NCBI GenBank assembly: GCA_001464835.1
Contig: LNDS01000046.1
Span: 40,020-104,019 of the forward strand
Reading direction: 5' to 3'
Source of the DNA: Rhizobiales bacterium Ga0077525
GTDB taxonomy: Bacteria; Pseudomonadota; Alphaproteobacteria; Rhizobiales; Xanthobacteraceae
DNA length: 64,000 bases
In this document: piece by piece, positions 10,718 to 23,628 of the stretch
How positions within the stretch are numbered: position 1 is the stretch's first letter
Layout: each line of letters starts with the position of its first letter
Translations under genes and position numbers: made by a program
The notes under the pieces: generated by a model
Databases searched by the model: none
Seen by the model: only the letters and a program-made list of their open reading frames with translations
Told to the model about the DNA's origin: nothing

Positions 10718-12067
10718 CTAGACGATCATCATCACCGGATTTTCGATCAGCTTCTTAAAGGCGCCGATGAGTTCGGCACCTAACGCGCCGTCGACCGAGC
10801 GGTGATCGCATGACAGGGTCACGCTCATGATGTGCGCCGGCACGATCTGGCCGTTCTTGACGATGGCGCGCTCTTCCCCCGCGCCGACCGCGAGAATGGT
10901 CGATTGCGGCGGGTTGATCACGGCGGTGAAATCCTTGATGCCGTACATACCGAGGTTGGACACCGACGAGGTGCCGCCCTGATATTCATGCGGTTTCAAT
11001 TTTTTGCCGCGCGCGCGAGCGATCAGGTCCTTGCCTTCATTGGCGATGACCGACAGCGATTTCAGCTCGGCCTGGCGGATGATCGGCGTGATCAGGCCGC
11101 CCGGCAGCGCCACGGCGACGCCGATGTCGGAATGCTTGTGCTTGAGCATGCCGCCTTCGGTCCACGACACATTGGCTTCGGGCACGCGCTGCAGCGCGAC
11201 GGCCAGCGCCTTGATGACGAAGTCGTTGACCGACAGCTTGTAGGCCGGCTTGCCGTCTTTGTCCTTCGGCGCTGAGGCGTTGATCTCTTCGCGCGCGGTC
11301 AGCAGCTTGCCGATGTTGCAGTCCATCGTCAGGTAGAAATGCGGCACGGTCTGCGTCGAGGCGGTCAGGCGTTGCGCGATCGTGCGGCGCATGCCGTCAT
11401 GCGGCACCAACTCGTAGGAGCCTTCTTCGTAGAGGCCGAGGATCTGCTTGTCAGACATGCTGGCGGCGACGGGCGCGCCCGCAGCAGCGGGCGCTTGCGC
11501 GACGGCGGGCTTCATGGCGCCCTTGCCACTCTTGGCGTCGTCGATGTCGCGGGCAATGATGCGGCCATGCGGGCCGGAGCCGGACACGCGCGACAGATCA
11601 ACGCCCCCTTCCTTGGCGAGGCGTTTGGCGAGCGGCGACGCGAAAACACGGGCGCCGTGATCGGCTGCGGCGGATTTGGCGGCAGGTGTGCTCGCTGGTG
11701 CGGAAGCTTGCGGCGCGGGCTTCGGCTCCGATTTGGCTTCTGCTTTCGCTTCCGGCTTGGTCTCTGCTTTCTTCTCCGGCGCTTTCGCAGTCGGCGCGGC
11801 GGCACTCGCGGCCTTGGCGTCCTCGCCTTCCGCCACCATCACCGCGATGACCGCATTGACGGCGACGTCCTGCGTGCCTTCCGGCACGACGATCTTGGCG
11901 ATCGTGCCTTCATCGACGGCCTCGTATTCCATCGTCGCCTTGTCGGTCTCGATTTCGGCGATGACATCGCCGGACTTGACCTTGTCGCCCTCTTTCTTGA
12001 GCCACTTGGCAAGGTTGCCCTTTTCCATCGTCGGCGACAACGCAGGCATGAGAATGTTGGTTGGCAT
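10718..12067 (-). CDS. pdhC: Pyruvate dehydrogenase E2, dihydrolipoyl acetyltransferase
   Basis: Core of the PDH complex; moves acetyl groups from lipoyl arms to CoA. In 449 residues there is one N-terminal lipoyl domain (lipoyl-lysine K43 in [10 protein letters not shown]), an Ala/Pro/Lys/Glu linker (about 85-140), and an E3/E1-binding domain (VFASPLAKRLAKEGGVDLS to GRIIARDID). A second linker and the catalytic domain end with SCDHRSVDGALGAEL, containing the catalytic His-Asp motif. It is 12 bases after pdhB. The first 27 residues are nearly identical to PdhB, suggesting that the lipoyl domain was duplicated between the genes. Confidence 0.97.
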   Translation of the reverse strand: MPTNILMPALSPTMEKGNLAKWLKKEGDKVKSGDVIAEIETDKATMEYEAVDEGTIAKIVVPEGTQDVAVNAVIAVMVAEGEDAKAASAAAPTAKAPEKKAETKPEAKAEAKSEPKPAPQASAPASTPAAKSAAADHGARVFASPLAKRLAKEGGVDLSRVSGSGPHGRIIARDIDDAKSGKGAMKPAVAQAPAAAGAPVAASMSDKQILGLYEEGSYELVPHDGMRRTIAQRLTASTQTVPHFYLTMDCNIGKLLTAREEINASAPKDKDGKPAYKLSVNDFVIKALAVALQRVPEANVSWTEGGMLKHKHSDIGVAVALPGGLITPIIRQAELKSLSVIANEGKDLIARARGKKLKPHEYQGGTSSVSNLGMYGIKDFTAVINPPQSTILAVGAGEERAIVKNGQIVPAHIMSVTLSCDHRSVDGALGAELIGAFKKLIENPVMMIV

Positions 12068-12079
12068 GGTGCTTTAAGC

Positions 12080-13480
12080 CTACCGGTAACAGACGGACTT
12101 CGCCGCCTCGACGACTTCGGCGACCGACGGCAGCGCCAGCTTTTCGAGATTGGCGGCGTAAGGCATCGGCACTTCCTTGCCGGTGATGCGCGCGACCGGC
12201 GCGTCGAGATAGTCGAAGGCGTGCTCCATGATGCGCATGGCGATTTCGGCGCCGACGCCGGACTGCGCCCAGCCCTCTTCCACCGTCACCGCGCGGCCGG
12301 TCTTCTTGACCGAAGCGATGATGGTGTCGGTGTCCATCGGCTTCAGCGTGCGCAGATCGATGACCTCGGCCTCGATGCCGTCCTTGGCCAGTTCGTCGGC
12401 GGCCTTGAGCGCATAGTTCATGCCGTTCGACCACGAGATGATGGTGACATCCTTGCCGGCGCGCGCGATCTTCGCCTTGCCGATCGGCAAGACAAAATCG
12501 TCGAGCTTAGGCACCTGACCGGAGTGGCCGTAGAGCATTTCGTTTTCGAGGAAGATCACCGGATTGGGATCGCGGATCGCTGCTTTCAACAAGCCCTTGG
12601 CGTCGGCGGCGGTCGATGGCGAAATCACGCGCAAACCCGGAATGTTTGAGTACCAGGAGGCGTAGTCCTGGCTGTGCTGCGCGGCGACGCGCGAGGCCGC
12701 GCCGTTCGGACCGCGGAACACGATCGAACAGCCCATCTGTCCACCCGACATGTAAAGCGTCTTGGCGGCGGAGTTGATGATCTGGTCGATGGCCTGCATG
12801 GCGAAATTGAAGGTCATGAATTCGACGATCGGCTTCAGGCCGGCCAAAGCGGCGCCGGTGCCGAGGCCGGCAAAGCCGTGCTCGGTGATCGGCGTGTCGA
12901 TGACGCGCTTGTCGCCGAACTCCTGCAACAGCCCTTGCGTGACTTTGTAGGCGCCCTGATATTCCGCGACTTCCTCGCCCATGACAAACACATCGCCGTC
13001 GCGGCGCATTTCCTCGGCCATTGCGTCTCGCAAGGCTTCGCGCATGGTCATGGTGACCATCTCGGTGCCTTCCGGAATGTCGGGGTCATTGGCGGCTTCG
13101 ACGACCGGCGCTTGCGGCGCGGGCGTTTTATCGGCTTTCGGCGCAGGTACTTCGGCTTTCGCCGCCGCCGGCGGCGCGGATTCGGCAGCCTTCTGCGAGG
13201 CAGCCGGCTGCTCGGCCTTTATAGATGAGGCATTCTCGCCGTCGTTGAGAATGACCGCGATCGGCGTGTTGACCGCGACATCCTGCGTGCCTTCGGCGAC
13301 CAGAATCTTGCCGAGCGTTCCCTCGTCGGAGGCTTCCACTTCCATGGTCGCCTTGTCGGTCTCGATCTCGGCGATAATGTCGCCGGACTTGATCGCGTCG
13401 CCCTCTTTCTTGAGCCATTTGGCGAGGTTGCCCTTCTCCATCGTCGGCGACAGCGCGGGCATGAGAATATTGGTGGGCAT
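12080..13480 (-). CDS. pdhB: Pyruvate dehydrogenase E1 beta with N-terminal lipoyl domain
   Basis: Beta half of the thiamine-diphosphate E1 that decarboxylates pyruvate. It has 466 residues instead of about 330, because residues 1-80 are a lipoyl domain (K43 in [15 protein letters not shown]). An Ala/Pro/Lys linker (about 85-135) follows, then the transketolase-type E1-beta domain beginning [20 protein letters not shown] lipoylated E1-beta is a known feature of many alphaproteobacterial PDH complexes (for example Sinorhizobium, Zymomonas). It lies between pdhA (47 bases) and pdhC (12 bases). Confidence 0.97.
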   Translation of the reverse strand: MPTNILMPALSPTMEKGNLAKWLKKEGDAIKSGDIIAEIETDKATMEVEASDEGTLGKILVAEGTQDVAVNTPIAVILNDGENASSIKAEQPAASQKAAESAPPAAAKAEVPAPKADKTPAPQAPVVEAANDPDIPEGTEMVTMTMREALRDAMAEEMRRDGDVFVMGEEVAEYQGAYKVTQGLLQEFGDKRVIDTPITEHGFAGLGTGAALAGLKPIVEFMTFNFAMQAIDQIINSAAKTLYMSGGQMGCSIVFRGPNGAASRVAAQHSQDYASWYSNIPGLRVISPSTAADAKGLLKAAIRDPNPVIFLENEMLYGHSGQVPKLDDFVLPIGKAKIARAGKDVTIISWSNGMNYALKAADELAKDGIEAEVIDLRTLKPMDTDTIIASVKKTGRAVTVEEGWAQSGVGAEIAMRIMEHAFDYLDAPVARITGKEVPMPYAANLEKLALPSVAEVVEAAKSVCYR

Positions 13481-13527
13481 GGGCGCTACGGTTTCCTGCT
13501 CGACTATCTTTTTCTTATCTGCGAATT

Positions 13528-14556
13528 CTAGCGGTAAATGTCGGTGAACAATTCCGACACGTCCGGCTCCGGATCATGCGTGGCGAATTCCGCCGCTTCG
13601 TTGACCAGATCGCGCACCGAAGCATCGATCTTCTTGAGGTCTTCTTCCTTGGCGAATTTCTTGTCGAGCACGCGCTGGCGCACCATGTCGATCGGATCGT
13701 GCGAGGTGCGCACTTTATCGACTTCCTCACGGGTGCGGTACTTCGCCGGGTCCGACATCGAATGGCCGCGATAGCGGTAGGTCAGCATTTCGAGAATATA
13801 CGGGCCCTTGCCGGCGCGGCACCAGGCGACCGCCTTGTCGGCGGCGGCTTTCACCGCGCGCACATCCATGCCATCGACCTGCTCGCCGGGAATCTTGAAC
13901 GACAGGCCGCGCCGCGACAAATTGGTCTCTGCCGAAGAGCGCGTCGACGACGTGCCCATGGCGTAGCGATTGTTCTCGATCACATAGACGACCGGCAGCT
14001 TCCACAGCTCGGCCATATTGAAGCTCTCATAGACCTGGCCCTGATTGGCGGCGCCGTCACCAAAATAAGCCAGGGTCACATTGTCGTTGCCGCGATAGCG
14101 GTTGGCGAAGGCCAGGCCGGTGCCGAGCGGCACCTGCGCGCCGACGATGCCGTGGCCGCCGTAGAAGCCTTTCTCTTTCGAGAACATATGCATCGAGCCG
14201 CCCTTGCCTTTGGACAGGCCGTGCGCGCGCCCGGTCAGTTCGGCCATCACGCCTTTCGGGTCGAGGCCGCAGGCGATCATGTGGCCGTGATCGCGGTATC
14301 CGGTAATGACTTGGTCGCCCTCTTTGAGCGCCATTTGCATGCCGACGACGACGGCTTCCTGCCCGATATACAAATGGCAGAAGCCGCCGATCAGCCCCAT
14401 GCCGTACATCTGCCCGGCCTTCTCCTCGAAGCGGCGGATGGTCAGCATGGTCTGGTAGGCGGAAAGGTCCTGTTCTTTGCTGAATTCAATCAGCGGCGTC
14501 GATGGCGCCGGGTCGTCAGAGGTCTGGGTATTCGATTTGGCTTTGACGGCCGACAT
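13528..14556 (-). CDS. pdhA: Pyruvate dehydrogenase E1 alpha
   Basis: The thiamine-diphosphate-binding E1 alpha subunit. The 342 residues contain the ThDP motif [20 protein letters not shown] to about ENN and the conserved loop [16 protein letters not shown] ribosome-binding AGGGAG lies about 8 bases before the ATG. It is the first PDH gene; the 270 bases between it and ftsB (14557-14826) hold no further gene that I can see and probably contain the pdh promoter, though I cannot define its boxes. Confidence 0.97.
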   Translation of the reverse strand: MSAVKAKSNTQTSDDPAPSTPLIEFSKEQDLSAYQTMLTIRRFEEKAGQMYGMGLIGGFCHLYIGQEAVVVGMQMALKEGDQVITGYRDHGHMIACGLDPKGVMAELTGRAHGLSKGKGGSMHMFSKEKGFYGGHGIVGAQVPLGTGLAFANRYRGNDNVTLAYFGDGAANQGQVYESFNMAELWKLPVVYVIENNRYAMGTSSTRSSAETNLSRRGLSFKIPGEQVDGMDVRAVKAAADKAVAWCRAGKGPYILEMLTYRYRGHSMSDPAKYRTREEVDKVRTSHDPIDMVRQRVLDKKFAKEEDLKKIDASVRDLVNEAAEFATHDPEPDVSELFTDIYR

Positions 14557-14826
14557 GGGCGCTCCCTAAAACGCTTTTGCTTGGCTTTGCTTCTGTCTTA
14601 AGGCCAAGCCTGACGGTATCTAACATTTTGTCCGCGCACGATCTTTTCAAATACCGGGGCGATTGAGCCGGATTCGTGCGCGTCTATGACAACGTCAAAA
14701 GCCGTCTTTAGTCCCTTAGCGTAAATCGCAGGGGCGCGGAAGCGGCTGGGAGCGGGACTGCCCTGCGGGAAATGTTGATAAACAGCCGTTTGGCCGCGCC
14801 GCAGTGCAGCGCGAAGAGGCTTGAAG

Positions 14827-15144
14827 CTAGCGGGGGTTCAACAGCAAGGTCAGGTCGCGCGGGTCGGCATAGCCGATCAGCGTGCGGGCGCGCTCGTCCA
14901 GCATGTCGGGGTCGATGCCGTCGGAGCGCAACAGCGCCACCCGCCGCTCCCATACCGCGCGTTCGGCCCGGATGGTCGCAAGCTCTGCCTGCATCGCCGC
15001 CAACTGTTGATCGAGGTCGGCCTGTGCGCGCAAACCATGATTGCCGGTGAACGCGTTCACGGCGAAATAGCCGATGAACAGCGCGGCAAAGACGTAAAGA
15101 CCGAGAACGGTCAGGATGGCGTGGCGGCGGCGATGCGAGACCAT
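14827..15144 (-). CDS. ftsB: FtsB/DivIC-type septum formation initiator
   Basis: A 105-residue bitopic division protein. A short basic cytoplasmic start (MVSHRRRHA) leads into one membrane helix (about 9-31, LTVLGLYVFAALFIGYFAV), then a periplasmic coiled coil (ADLDQQLAAMQAELATIRAE) and a tail with ARTLIGYADPRDLTLL. Size, topology and coiled coil match FtsB/DivIC, which bridges FtsQ, FtsL and the FtsWI synthase. It lies between eno and the PDH genes, a common alphaproteobacterial location. Sequence similarity among FtsB proteins is low, so the name rests on architecture and neighbourhood. Confidence 0.85.
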   Translation of the reverse strand: MVSHRRRHAILTVLGLYVFAALFIGYFAVNAFTGNHGLRAQADLDQQLAAMQAELATIRAERAVWERRVALLRSDGIDPDMLDERARTLIGYADPRDLTLLLNPR

Positions 15145-15206
15145 GGTGCGCGGCAGGATGCCGCAACAGCGTTAAGGGGTGTTTAAGGTCCCTAAAACCG
15201 GTGCCG

Positions 15207-15994
15207 TCACTCGTTGAGCAGGAAGTTGCCGAGGCGCTTGCCGCGGTTGCGCAGGAACTTGAGCAGGCCCCGATCGACGAAATAGGTCAGCAGGATCGAA
15301 TCGCGGGTCTTGACGCGGTTATGAACGGCATCGGCCGAATGCCAGGTGTCGGTGCCGAGGCGAAAGCATAGCCGGTGTTCGGCGCAAAACGCATCTGCGT
15401 GTTCCTGGGCTTGGAGCCGTCCGGCAAGACATCGTGGAAGATGGTGCCGATGTCGGTGTTGTTGGCGTCTTCCGGCAGGTAAAGCTGCACCGTGATGCCC
15501 TTCCAGCGCGTATCGGTGTGCGGCGTGATCAGATAGCCGGGAATGTCGCGAGTCAGGATCGCGATCGGAAACATGCCGACCTTAGCGAAGTCGGTGCCGA
15601 AGCGCTTGGACAGGCCGGGCGCCAGACGGCGGATGAACGCCTGCTTGACCGGCTCCGAGCACAAAGCGCGGCCGACCACGTCCCACAGCGCGCGTTTTTC
15701 CACCGGCAGGTTGCGGATGTACTCCGGGAACAGGTCGATCTTGACGCGGGTATGCGTGCCGTCGTCGAGATCGTGGCCCTTGCTGCGGCCATGCATCGGC
15801 CGGTAGTCGCGCGACTCCGGCTTGAGCGCCGAGATCTGCGCATAGATGTCGTCCGGGAACACGCGGTCGAATCCGAGATGAAAAAACGGCTTCTCGACGG
15901 CGCGCGCTTCATCGACGGACTTGGCAATGAACGCCGACAGGCGTCCGACCGCGCGCTTGCGATCATTGATGGTCAAGCCGGTGGTCTGATCCAT
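15207..15994 (-). pseudogene. 2-oxoglutarate/Fe(II) oxygenase family protein, frameshifted near the C-terminus
   Basis: Reads as a 2OG-Fe(II) dioxygenase. The first reading frame (15994 down to about 15355) carries the iron-ligand pair H159 and D161 in LITPHTDTRWKG. It then reads through GYAF into unrelated sequence and stops at 15287. The next frame, from about 15353 to a TGA at 15207, continues the fold as GTDTWHSADAVHN, which supplies the missing distal histidine, then KTRDSILLTYFVD. One missing base near 15350-15358 explains both halves. The substrate is unknown. It is 62 bases before ftsB and 101 bases after eno. Either a sequencing error or a true C-terminal loss, which would remove the third iron ligand. 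Confidence 0.85.
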
Positions 15995-16095
15995 GGCGGG
16001 CGTCCGGCTCCCAAAATTTCAGAATCGGACAGCAATCTGCGGCGGTTTGACGCGCATTGCAATTGCACAAACCGCTTGGAACAATTCCAAGCTGT

Positions 16096-17421
<1,326 letters not shown>

Positions 17422-17503
17422 CTACAGGAGGACAGCCCGGCGGCAAAGGGCCGATTGGTAAGCCCACTTGACCCCGGCGCGGTGTCCCGGCAATGACAGC
17501 GCC

Positions 17504-17956
17504 ATGGCCAAAAAGACATTGCAGCTTGGACGCACCGTGCCGACCCCGGATTCGCCGTCGAAGGCGCAGCTCGACACCGTGCCGAACCCGCACCCGGACA
17601 CGAATTATTTGGCGCGCTTTACCGCGCCGGAGTTCACGACTCTGTGCAAGATCACCGGCCAGCCGGACTTCGCTCATCTGGTTATCGATTATGTGCCGGC
17701 CAAGGTGCTGCTCGAATCCAAGTCGCTGAAGCTCTATTTGACCAGCTTCCGCAACGAGGACGCGTTCCACGAGGACTGCACGGTCGGCATCGGCAAAAGG
17801 CTGTTCACGTTGCTCAAGCCGAAATGGCTGCGCATCGGCGGCTACTGGTATCCGCGCGGCGGCATCCCGATCGACGTGTTCTGGCAGGCCGGCAAATTGC
17901 CGAAAGACGTCTGGGTGCCGGACCAGGGCGTCGCGACCTATCGCGGACGCGGCTAG
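17504..17956 (+). CDS. queF: NADPH-dependent preQ0 reductase QueF
   Basis: Reduces 7-cyano-7-deazaguanine to preQ1 in queuosine biosynthesis. The 150-residue, single-domain (B. subtilis-type) enzyme has catalytic C48 and D55 in [10 protein letters not shown] and the QueF motif ESKSLKLY at 71-78, followed by [12 protein letters not shown] chose the ATG at 17504 ([10 protein letters not shown]). An in-frame TTG at 17468 would add 12 residues without family support. The stop codon shares bases with the convergent MFS gene stop (CTAG). No other queuosine gene is in the window. Confidence 0.95.
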   Translation: MAKKTLQLGRTVPTPDSPSKAQLDTVPNPHPDTNYLARFTAPEFTTLCKITGQPDFAHLVIDYVPAKVLLESKSLKLYLTSFRNEDAFHEDCTVGIGKRLFTLLKPKWLRIGGYWYPRGGIPIDVFWQAGKLPKDVWVPDQGVATYRGRG

Positions 17957-19116
17957 ACCGTCTGACTCGCAGGACGCCGCAAGTACCGCGCGCAGATCAG
18001 CCCGACAGCGGCGAGCACGCCGGCGCCGACATAGAGCACTGGCTCAATACCGATGGTCGCGAGGCCGGCGCCGTACACGATCGGCCCGGCCGCATGTCCG
18101 AGAAAAAAGAAAAACGAATGCAGCGCCAAAGCGGTGCCGCGCGCCGCCGGGGCCAGTTCGCTGGCGTAAATCTGGATGACGGCATGCAGGAAATAAAAGC
18201 CGAGGCCGAGCACGATAAAGTTCACGAACTCGATGGGCCACGGCAATCGAAGCGCGGTAACAATGAGGCACAGTCCCATGATGATGCCGCCGGCGCGCAT
18301 CAACCAGGTTTCGCCGGTCAGCGGCAGTATGCGCGAAATCGTCAGGCCGTAGATCGCGCCGCCGAGGCCGAAACCGGCGATGATGATGCCGGCGATCGAG
18401 GCGCGGGTTTCGCCGGCCTGATGCAGCAGCGTGGCGATGTAAGGAAACACGCCATACATGAACAAGGCTTCGAGGAAGACCGCGCCGAAGCAGAACTTTG
18501 CCAGGGGATTTGAGAAGATAGTGCGGTAGTTCGGGCCGAGCGTCGACAGATCGAACTTCTTCGGCTGCTCGACGACGCTGCGAAACGCCGGCACCGCGAC
18601 CACCAGCACAATGGCGCCGACCGCGCCGACGCCGAGGAACACGGCGCGCCAACCAAACAAATCGCCGATGACGCCGCCGAGCGTCGCGCCTAGCAGGTTG
18701 CCGGTCATGATGGCGAACAGAAGCCGACCCATCGCCACCTGCCGCTTTGCCACCGGCACCAGATCGCCGACGATGGCGAACGAGATCGGCACCACGCCAC
18801 CAGAGGCAAGCCCGGCGATGACGCGCGCCGCAAACAGCATTTCGAAATTCACCGCAAAGGACGACGCGACGCTGGCGGCGGTGAGTACGAACATGCACAG
18901 CAGCATCAGCCGCGTCTTGTTCATGGTGTCGGCGAGCGCGCCGAGCACCGGCTGGATCAGCGCATAAGGCAGCGTGAAAGCGGTGGCGAGCAAGGCCGCG
19001 GTCGAGGCTTCAACGGAGAGGCCTGCGGCGATCGGCGGGATGATCGGATCGGTCGAGCGCGTGAACAGTGCGCTGGCGAACACGACAAAGGCGATGAGAT
19101 TGAGCGTGCGCGTCAT
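17953..19116 (-). CDS. Major facilitator superfamily transporter
   Basis: A 387-residue polytopic carrier with about 12 predicted helices. The MFS pattern between helices 2 and 3 appears as [16 protein letters not shown], and helix 4 shows [25 protein letters not shown]. The overall fold looks like the sugar-efflux/multidrug DHA1 type, but I cannot name a substrate. Its ATG is 33 bases after kdsA and it is the last gene of the pyrG-to-kdsA run. It ends tail to tail with queF, sharing a CTAG. It sits between kdsA and eno. Confidence 0.88.
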   Translation of the reverse strand: MTRTLNLIAFVVFASALFTRSTDPIIPPIAAGLSVEASTAALLATAFTLPYALIQPVLGALADTMNKTRLMLLCMFVLTAASVASSFAVNFEMLFAARVIAGLASGGVVPISFAIVGDLVPVAKRQVAMGRLLFAIMTGNLLGATLGGVIGDLFGWRAVFLGVGAVGAIVLVVAVPAFRSVVEQPKKFDLSTLGPNYRTIFSNPLAKFCFGAVFLEALFMYGVFPYIATLLHQAGETRASIAGIIIAGFGLGGAIYGLTISRILPLTGETWLMRAGGIIMGLCLIVTALRLPWPIEFVNFIVLGLGFYFLHAVIQIYASELAPAARGTALALHSFFFFLGHAAGPIVYGAGLATIGIEPVLYVGAGVLAAVGLICARYLRRPASQTV

Positions 19117-19149
19117 GAGCCTGATACTTCCGCGCCGATGGCGCGCATT

Positions 19150-19998
19150 TTATTTGTTGTTGTTTTTGACCAACCGGTCGAACGCAACCAGCGTGCGCAG
19201 CAACTGCTCCATGTCCTTGAGCGGCAACATGTTGGGCCCGTCCGACGGCGCGTGGTCGGGGTCCTGATGCGTCTCGATGAAAACGCCGGCGACGCCGACG
19301 GCGACCGCGGCGCGCGCCAGCACCGGCACGAATTCGCGCTCGCCGCCCGATGACGTGCCCTGTCCGCCCGGCTGCTGCACCGAATGCGTGGCATCGAAGA
19401 TAACCGGCGCGCCGGTGCGCGCCATGATCGGCAGCGCGCGCATGTCGGAGACGAGCGTGTTGTAGCCGAAGGAAGCACCGCGTTCGGTCAGCAGCACATT
19501 GCGGTTGCCCGCGCCGGTCAGCTTGGCGACGACGTTTTGCATGTCCCAGGGCGCCAGGAATTGCCCCTTCTTGACGTTGACCACCTTGCCGGTTTTCGCC
19601 GCAGCGATCAGCAGATCGGTCTGGCGGCACAGGAAGGCCGGGATCTGCAACACATCGACGGCTTCCGCGGCGCGTGCACATTGCTCGGCATCGTGCACGT
19701 CGGTCAGCACCGGCAGCTTCAGGCTTTCCTTGATCTCGGCGAAAATGGGCAGCGCCGCCTCCAGGCCGATGCCGCGCGCCGCCTTGGCCGAGGTGCGGTT
19801 GGCCTTGTCGAACGAGGTTTTGTAAATGAGGCCGATGCCGACCTTGGCGGCGATCTCTTTCAGCGCCGAGGCCATCTCCAGCGCGTGCGCGCGGCTTTCG
19901 AGCTGGCAAGGGCCGGCGATCAACGCCAGCGGCAGGTCGTTGCCGAAACGGACGCCGCCAATATCGACCGTCGCATTGGGAAGCAGGGATTGATCCAA
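19150..19998 (-). CDS. kdsA: 3-deoxy-8-phosphooctulonate synthase (KDO-8-P synthase)
   Basis: Condenses phosphoenolpyruvate with arabinose 5-phosphate to make the KDO of the lipopolysaccharide inner core. The 282-residue protein has [20 protein letters not shown] at the start and [20 protein letters not shown] near the end. The cysteine at position 31, where E. coli KdsA has asparagine, marks the metal-dependent class. It is downstream of pyrG, with the NIPSNAP/VOC pair between them, and upstream of the MFS gene. Confidence 0.96.
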   Translation of the reverse strand: MDQSLLPNATVDIGGVRFGNDLPLALIAGPCQLESRAHALEMASALKEIAAKVGIGLIYKTSFDKANRTSAKAARGIGLEAALPIFAEIKESLKLPVLTDVHDAEQCARAAEAVDVLQIPAFLCRQTDLLIAAAKTGKVVNVKKGQFLAPWDMQNVVAKLTGAGNRNVLLTERGASFGYNTLVSDMRALPIMARTGAPVIFDATHSVQQPGGQGTSSGGEREFVPVLARAAVAVGVAGVFIETHQDPDHAPSDGPNMLPLKDMEQLLRTLVAFDRLVKNNNK

Positions 19999-20054
19999 GG
20001 TGTGCCTCGCGCCGTGTTGCCGGGACCATGAAACGGCAGCGCGCTGCGGTCAAT

Positions 20055-20915
20055 CTAGGCGGCGGGTTCGAGTATCAGGGTTGCGCCGACGGCTGACACG
20101 GAAATCGCCCCGGATTTCAGCGCGGTATAGAAAATGCCCGCCTGCTCAAGTTTCGCGCCAGCAGCGGCTGGATCGGCCGCCTTGAAACGCAAGGCCGCCA
20201 GCCGCGCGCCGCGTTCGGTCACCGGCGGATATTGGCCGAAACGCTCCCGGAACGCCGAAGGCGTCATCACGCTAATCGCGCCGCGCGGCAGATCGATGCT
20301 GAAGCCATCGCGTTCGTCGCGCGCGGCCGCCGCGCCGGTAAAGGCAAGAAGGAATTCGCGGTGCCGCGCCGGTTCGTCGGCGACCAGCACCACACCGGCA
20401 ATGCCGGTGACGCCGTTGTCATGCTGTTGAAACGCCGTGTTCCAGAAATTCTCCGGGTAATGCTGCTGGCAAGTGAAGAAGCCGGCGTCGGGCGCCTGCT
20501 TGTCGTTGGCAAAAGCCAGAGTAAACGCGACCTTGACCGGCGTGCCGTCCGGCCTTTTGCCGTCGCGATCGAAGCGCGTCGCGGCGGAAGCGGCAATGCC
20601 GGCGGCGCGGAACGCCGCTTCGTCATCCATGGCGCTTTGCGATTCCAGCACCAGCATCGACAGGCCATCGCCGCGATCGACGAAAGCGCGGTTATACGCG
20701 CCAAACTTTTCCGAAAAGACATCGCCGGTCATCTTGTCCGGCTCGGCCAATGTCAGCAGCTCGATGAAGAAGCCGGGCAACTGCACGATATGATTATGTG
20801 TGCCCCAGGGATGGCGGTTGCGGGCACCGACAGTAAAGCCGAGTTGCCGGTACGCTTGTGCGGCGCCGTCGAGATCGGCCACTGCATGGACGATGTGATC
20901 GAGACCGCGCGCCAC
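20055..20915 (-). CDS. VOC (glyoxalase-like) family protein
   Basis: A 286-residue vicinal-oxygen-chelate protein of the Glyoxalase_3 type with two beta-alpha-beta modules. The first starts GLDHIVHAVADLDGAAQAYR and contains GTHNHIVQLPGFFIELL, giving likely metal ligands H and E. The second module begins around GVTGIAGVVLVADEP. Related proteins are uncharacterised dioxygenase-like or isomerase-like enzymes; I cannot name a substrate. It starts 12 bases after the NIPSNAP gene stop, so the two are probably co-transcribed, with kdsA 56 bases downstream. Confidence 0.82.
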   Translation of the reverse strand: MARGLDHIVHAVADLDGAAQAYRQLGFTVGARNRHPWGTHNHIVQLPGFFIELLTLAEPDKMTGDVFSEKFGAYNRAFVDRGDGLSMLVLESQSAMDDEAAFRAAGIAASAATRFDRDGKRPDGTPVKVAFTLAFANDKQAPDAGFFTCQQHYPENFWNTAFQQHDNGVTGIAGVVLVADEPARHREFLLAFTGAAAARDERDGFSIDLPRGAISVMTPSAFRERFGQYPPVTERGARLAALRFKAADPAAAGAKLEQAGIFYTALKSGAISVSAVGATLILEPAA

Positions 20916-20927
20916 GCCAGCGGCCCT

Positions 20928-21254
20928 CTACTTGAGCGCCGAAAACGAGGTCGGCTGCAAGAACGAACTGGCGATGTTGGCGACGATCGGGCCGTCCTTT
21001 TCGCTCTCGGCGCGCTTGGCGTGCCATTCGGGGTCGGCCATGAATGCATTCCATTTCTGCTCGCGCTCGGCAAGCGACTCCCACGCCAGGATGTAAGTCA
21101 GCTCCATGTTGGATTCGCCGACCAGCGTGGTCCAGAATCCGACCTGCCGGATACCGCGCGTCTTCCACATGTCCAGCGTGGTGTTGGCAAAGCGGTTGAG
21201 CAAAGCCGGCATGCGACCGGGCACGACGCGATAGACCCGCATTTCGTAGATCAT
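20928..21254 (-). CDS. NIPSNAP family protein
   Basis: A 108-residue ferredoxin-like alpha-beta barrel protein of the NIPSNAP family. The start is IYEMRVYRVVPGRMPALLNRF; GFWTTLVGESNMELTYILAWE and the WNAFMADPEWHAKRA segment are typical, with a hydrophobic end SFLQPTSFS. Bacterial members are mostly of unknown role; some act beside catabolic oxygenases. It is 30 bases after pyrG and 12 bases before the VOC gene on the same strand. Confidence 0.85.
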   Translation of the reverse strand: MIYEMRVYRVVPGRMPALLNRFANTTLDMWKTRGIRQVGFWTTLVGESNMELTYILAWESLAEREQKWNAFMADPEWHAKRAESEKDGPIVANIASSFLQPTSFSALK

Positions 21255-21284
21255 CGTCTCACTCCCCGATTATTGTTTTTAAAC

Positions 21285-22925
<1,641 letters not shown>

Positions 22926-23080
22926 CTAAGCGCCGCGAATCGATTCGACGAGTGCGAAAAGCACCGGGCAGGATTGCGCCTGTGTGTAGTTTCGATTTGT
23001 GGTGAATCTACTGTCACTTGCATCGCGTCTTTAAAGCCCTAATGCAACATCCGGCGATGGCCGCCGGGCATCGCCTTGAG

Positions 23081-23118
23081 CAAAAATGAGAAGGGCCGGA
23101 TTTCCCGGCCCCTCTGGA
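23081..23118 (-). terminator. Putative intrinsic terminator after secG
   Basis: On the minus strand, just past the secG stop (23125), GGGCCGG and CCGGCCC form a 7-pair stem (arms at 23105-23111 and 23093-23099) with a 5-base loop. A modest T-rich run TTCTCATTTTT follows. It separates secG from pyrG. Confidence 0.6.
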
Positions 23119-23124
23119 GGTCTG

Positions 23125-23514
23125 TTACTTCGATTGCGGGACTTGCGGCCCGGAAGGCGCGGCCGGTTCCGGCGCGCCCTGCAACTGGCGCAACAGGCCG
23201 CCTTCACCACTCAGCGGCGGGGCCGAACCGGGAGCGCTGATCGGAGCGCTCGGCCCGCTGCCGCCGATGATCGTGCTCGGTGCACGGTTGGAACTGGCAA
23301 GAATCGACAGAACGAGGCTGGTGACAAAGAACAGGCCGGCGAGGACCGCGGTCGCGCGCGTCAGGACGTTGGCCGTGCCGCGGTTCGACATGAAGCCACC
23401 ACCGCCACCGCCGCCGCCAATGCCGAGGCCGCCGCCTTCCGAGCGCTGCAACAGCACAACGCCGATCAAGGCGAGCACCAGCATCAGGTGGATGACGATA
23501 ATCACGTGCGCCAT
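23125..23514 (-). CDS. secG: Preprotein translocase subunit SecG
   Basis: Small accessory subunit of the SecYEG protein-export channel. The 129-residue protein begins with a membrane helix (HVIIVIHLMLVLALIGVVLLQ, read from residue 3) and continues QRSEGGGLGIGG. A tract of eight glycines follows, then FMSNRGTANVLTRATAVLAGLFFVTSL, the second helix. The C-terminal 50 residues are a Pro/Gly/Ala/Ser-rich tail, common and variable in alphaproteobacterial SecG. It lies between tpiA and pyrG, the usual order. Confidence 0.93.
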   Translation of the reverse strand: MAHVIIVIHLMLVLALIGVVLLQRSEGGGLGIGGGGGGGGFMSNRGTANVLTRATAVLAGLFFVTSLVLSILASSNRAPSTIIGGSGPSAPISAPGSAPPLSGEGGLLRQLQGAPEPAAPSGPQVPQSK

Positions 23515-23628
23515 AAGATCATTCCGTTCAAACTTTGCCGGCCATACATATAGGAATTCGCCGCGGTCTCTACACCATCGTCGATGCGATTTCCACCCAA
23601 TGTGGCAAGAACAGCCGAGGAGCGCGGA

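Noticed and set aside
23125..23514. Poly-glycine tract in SecG as a sequencing artefact or slippage site
   Set aside because: The reading frame stays intact through it, and Gly-rich linkers are common in alphaproteobacterial SecG.
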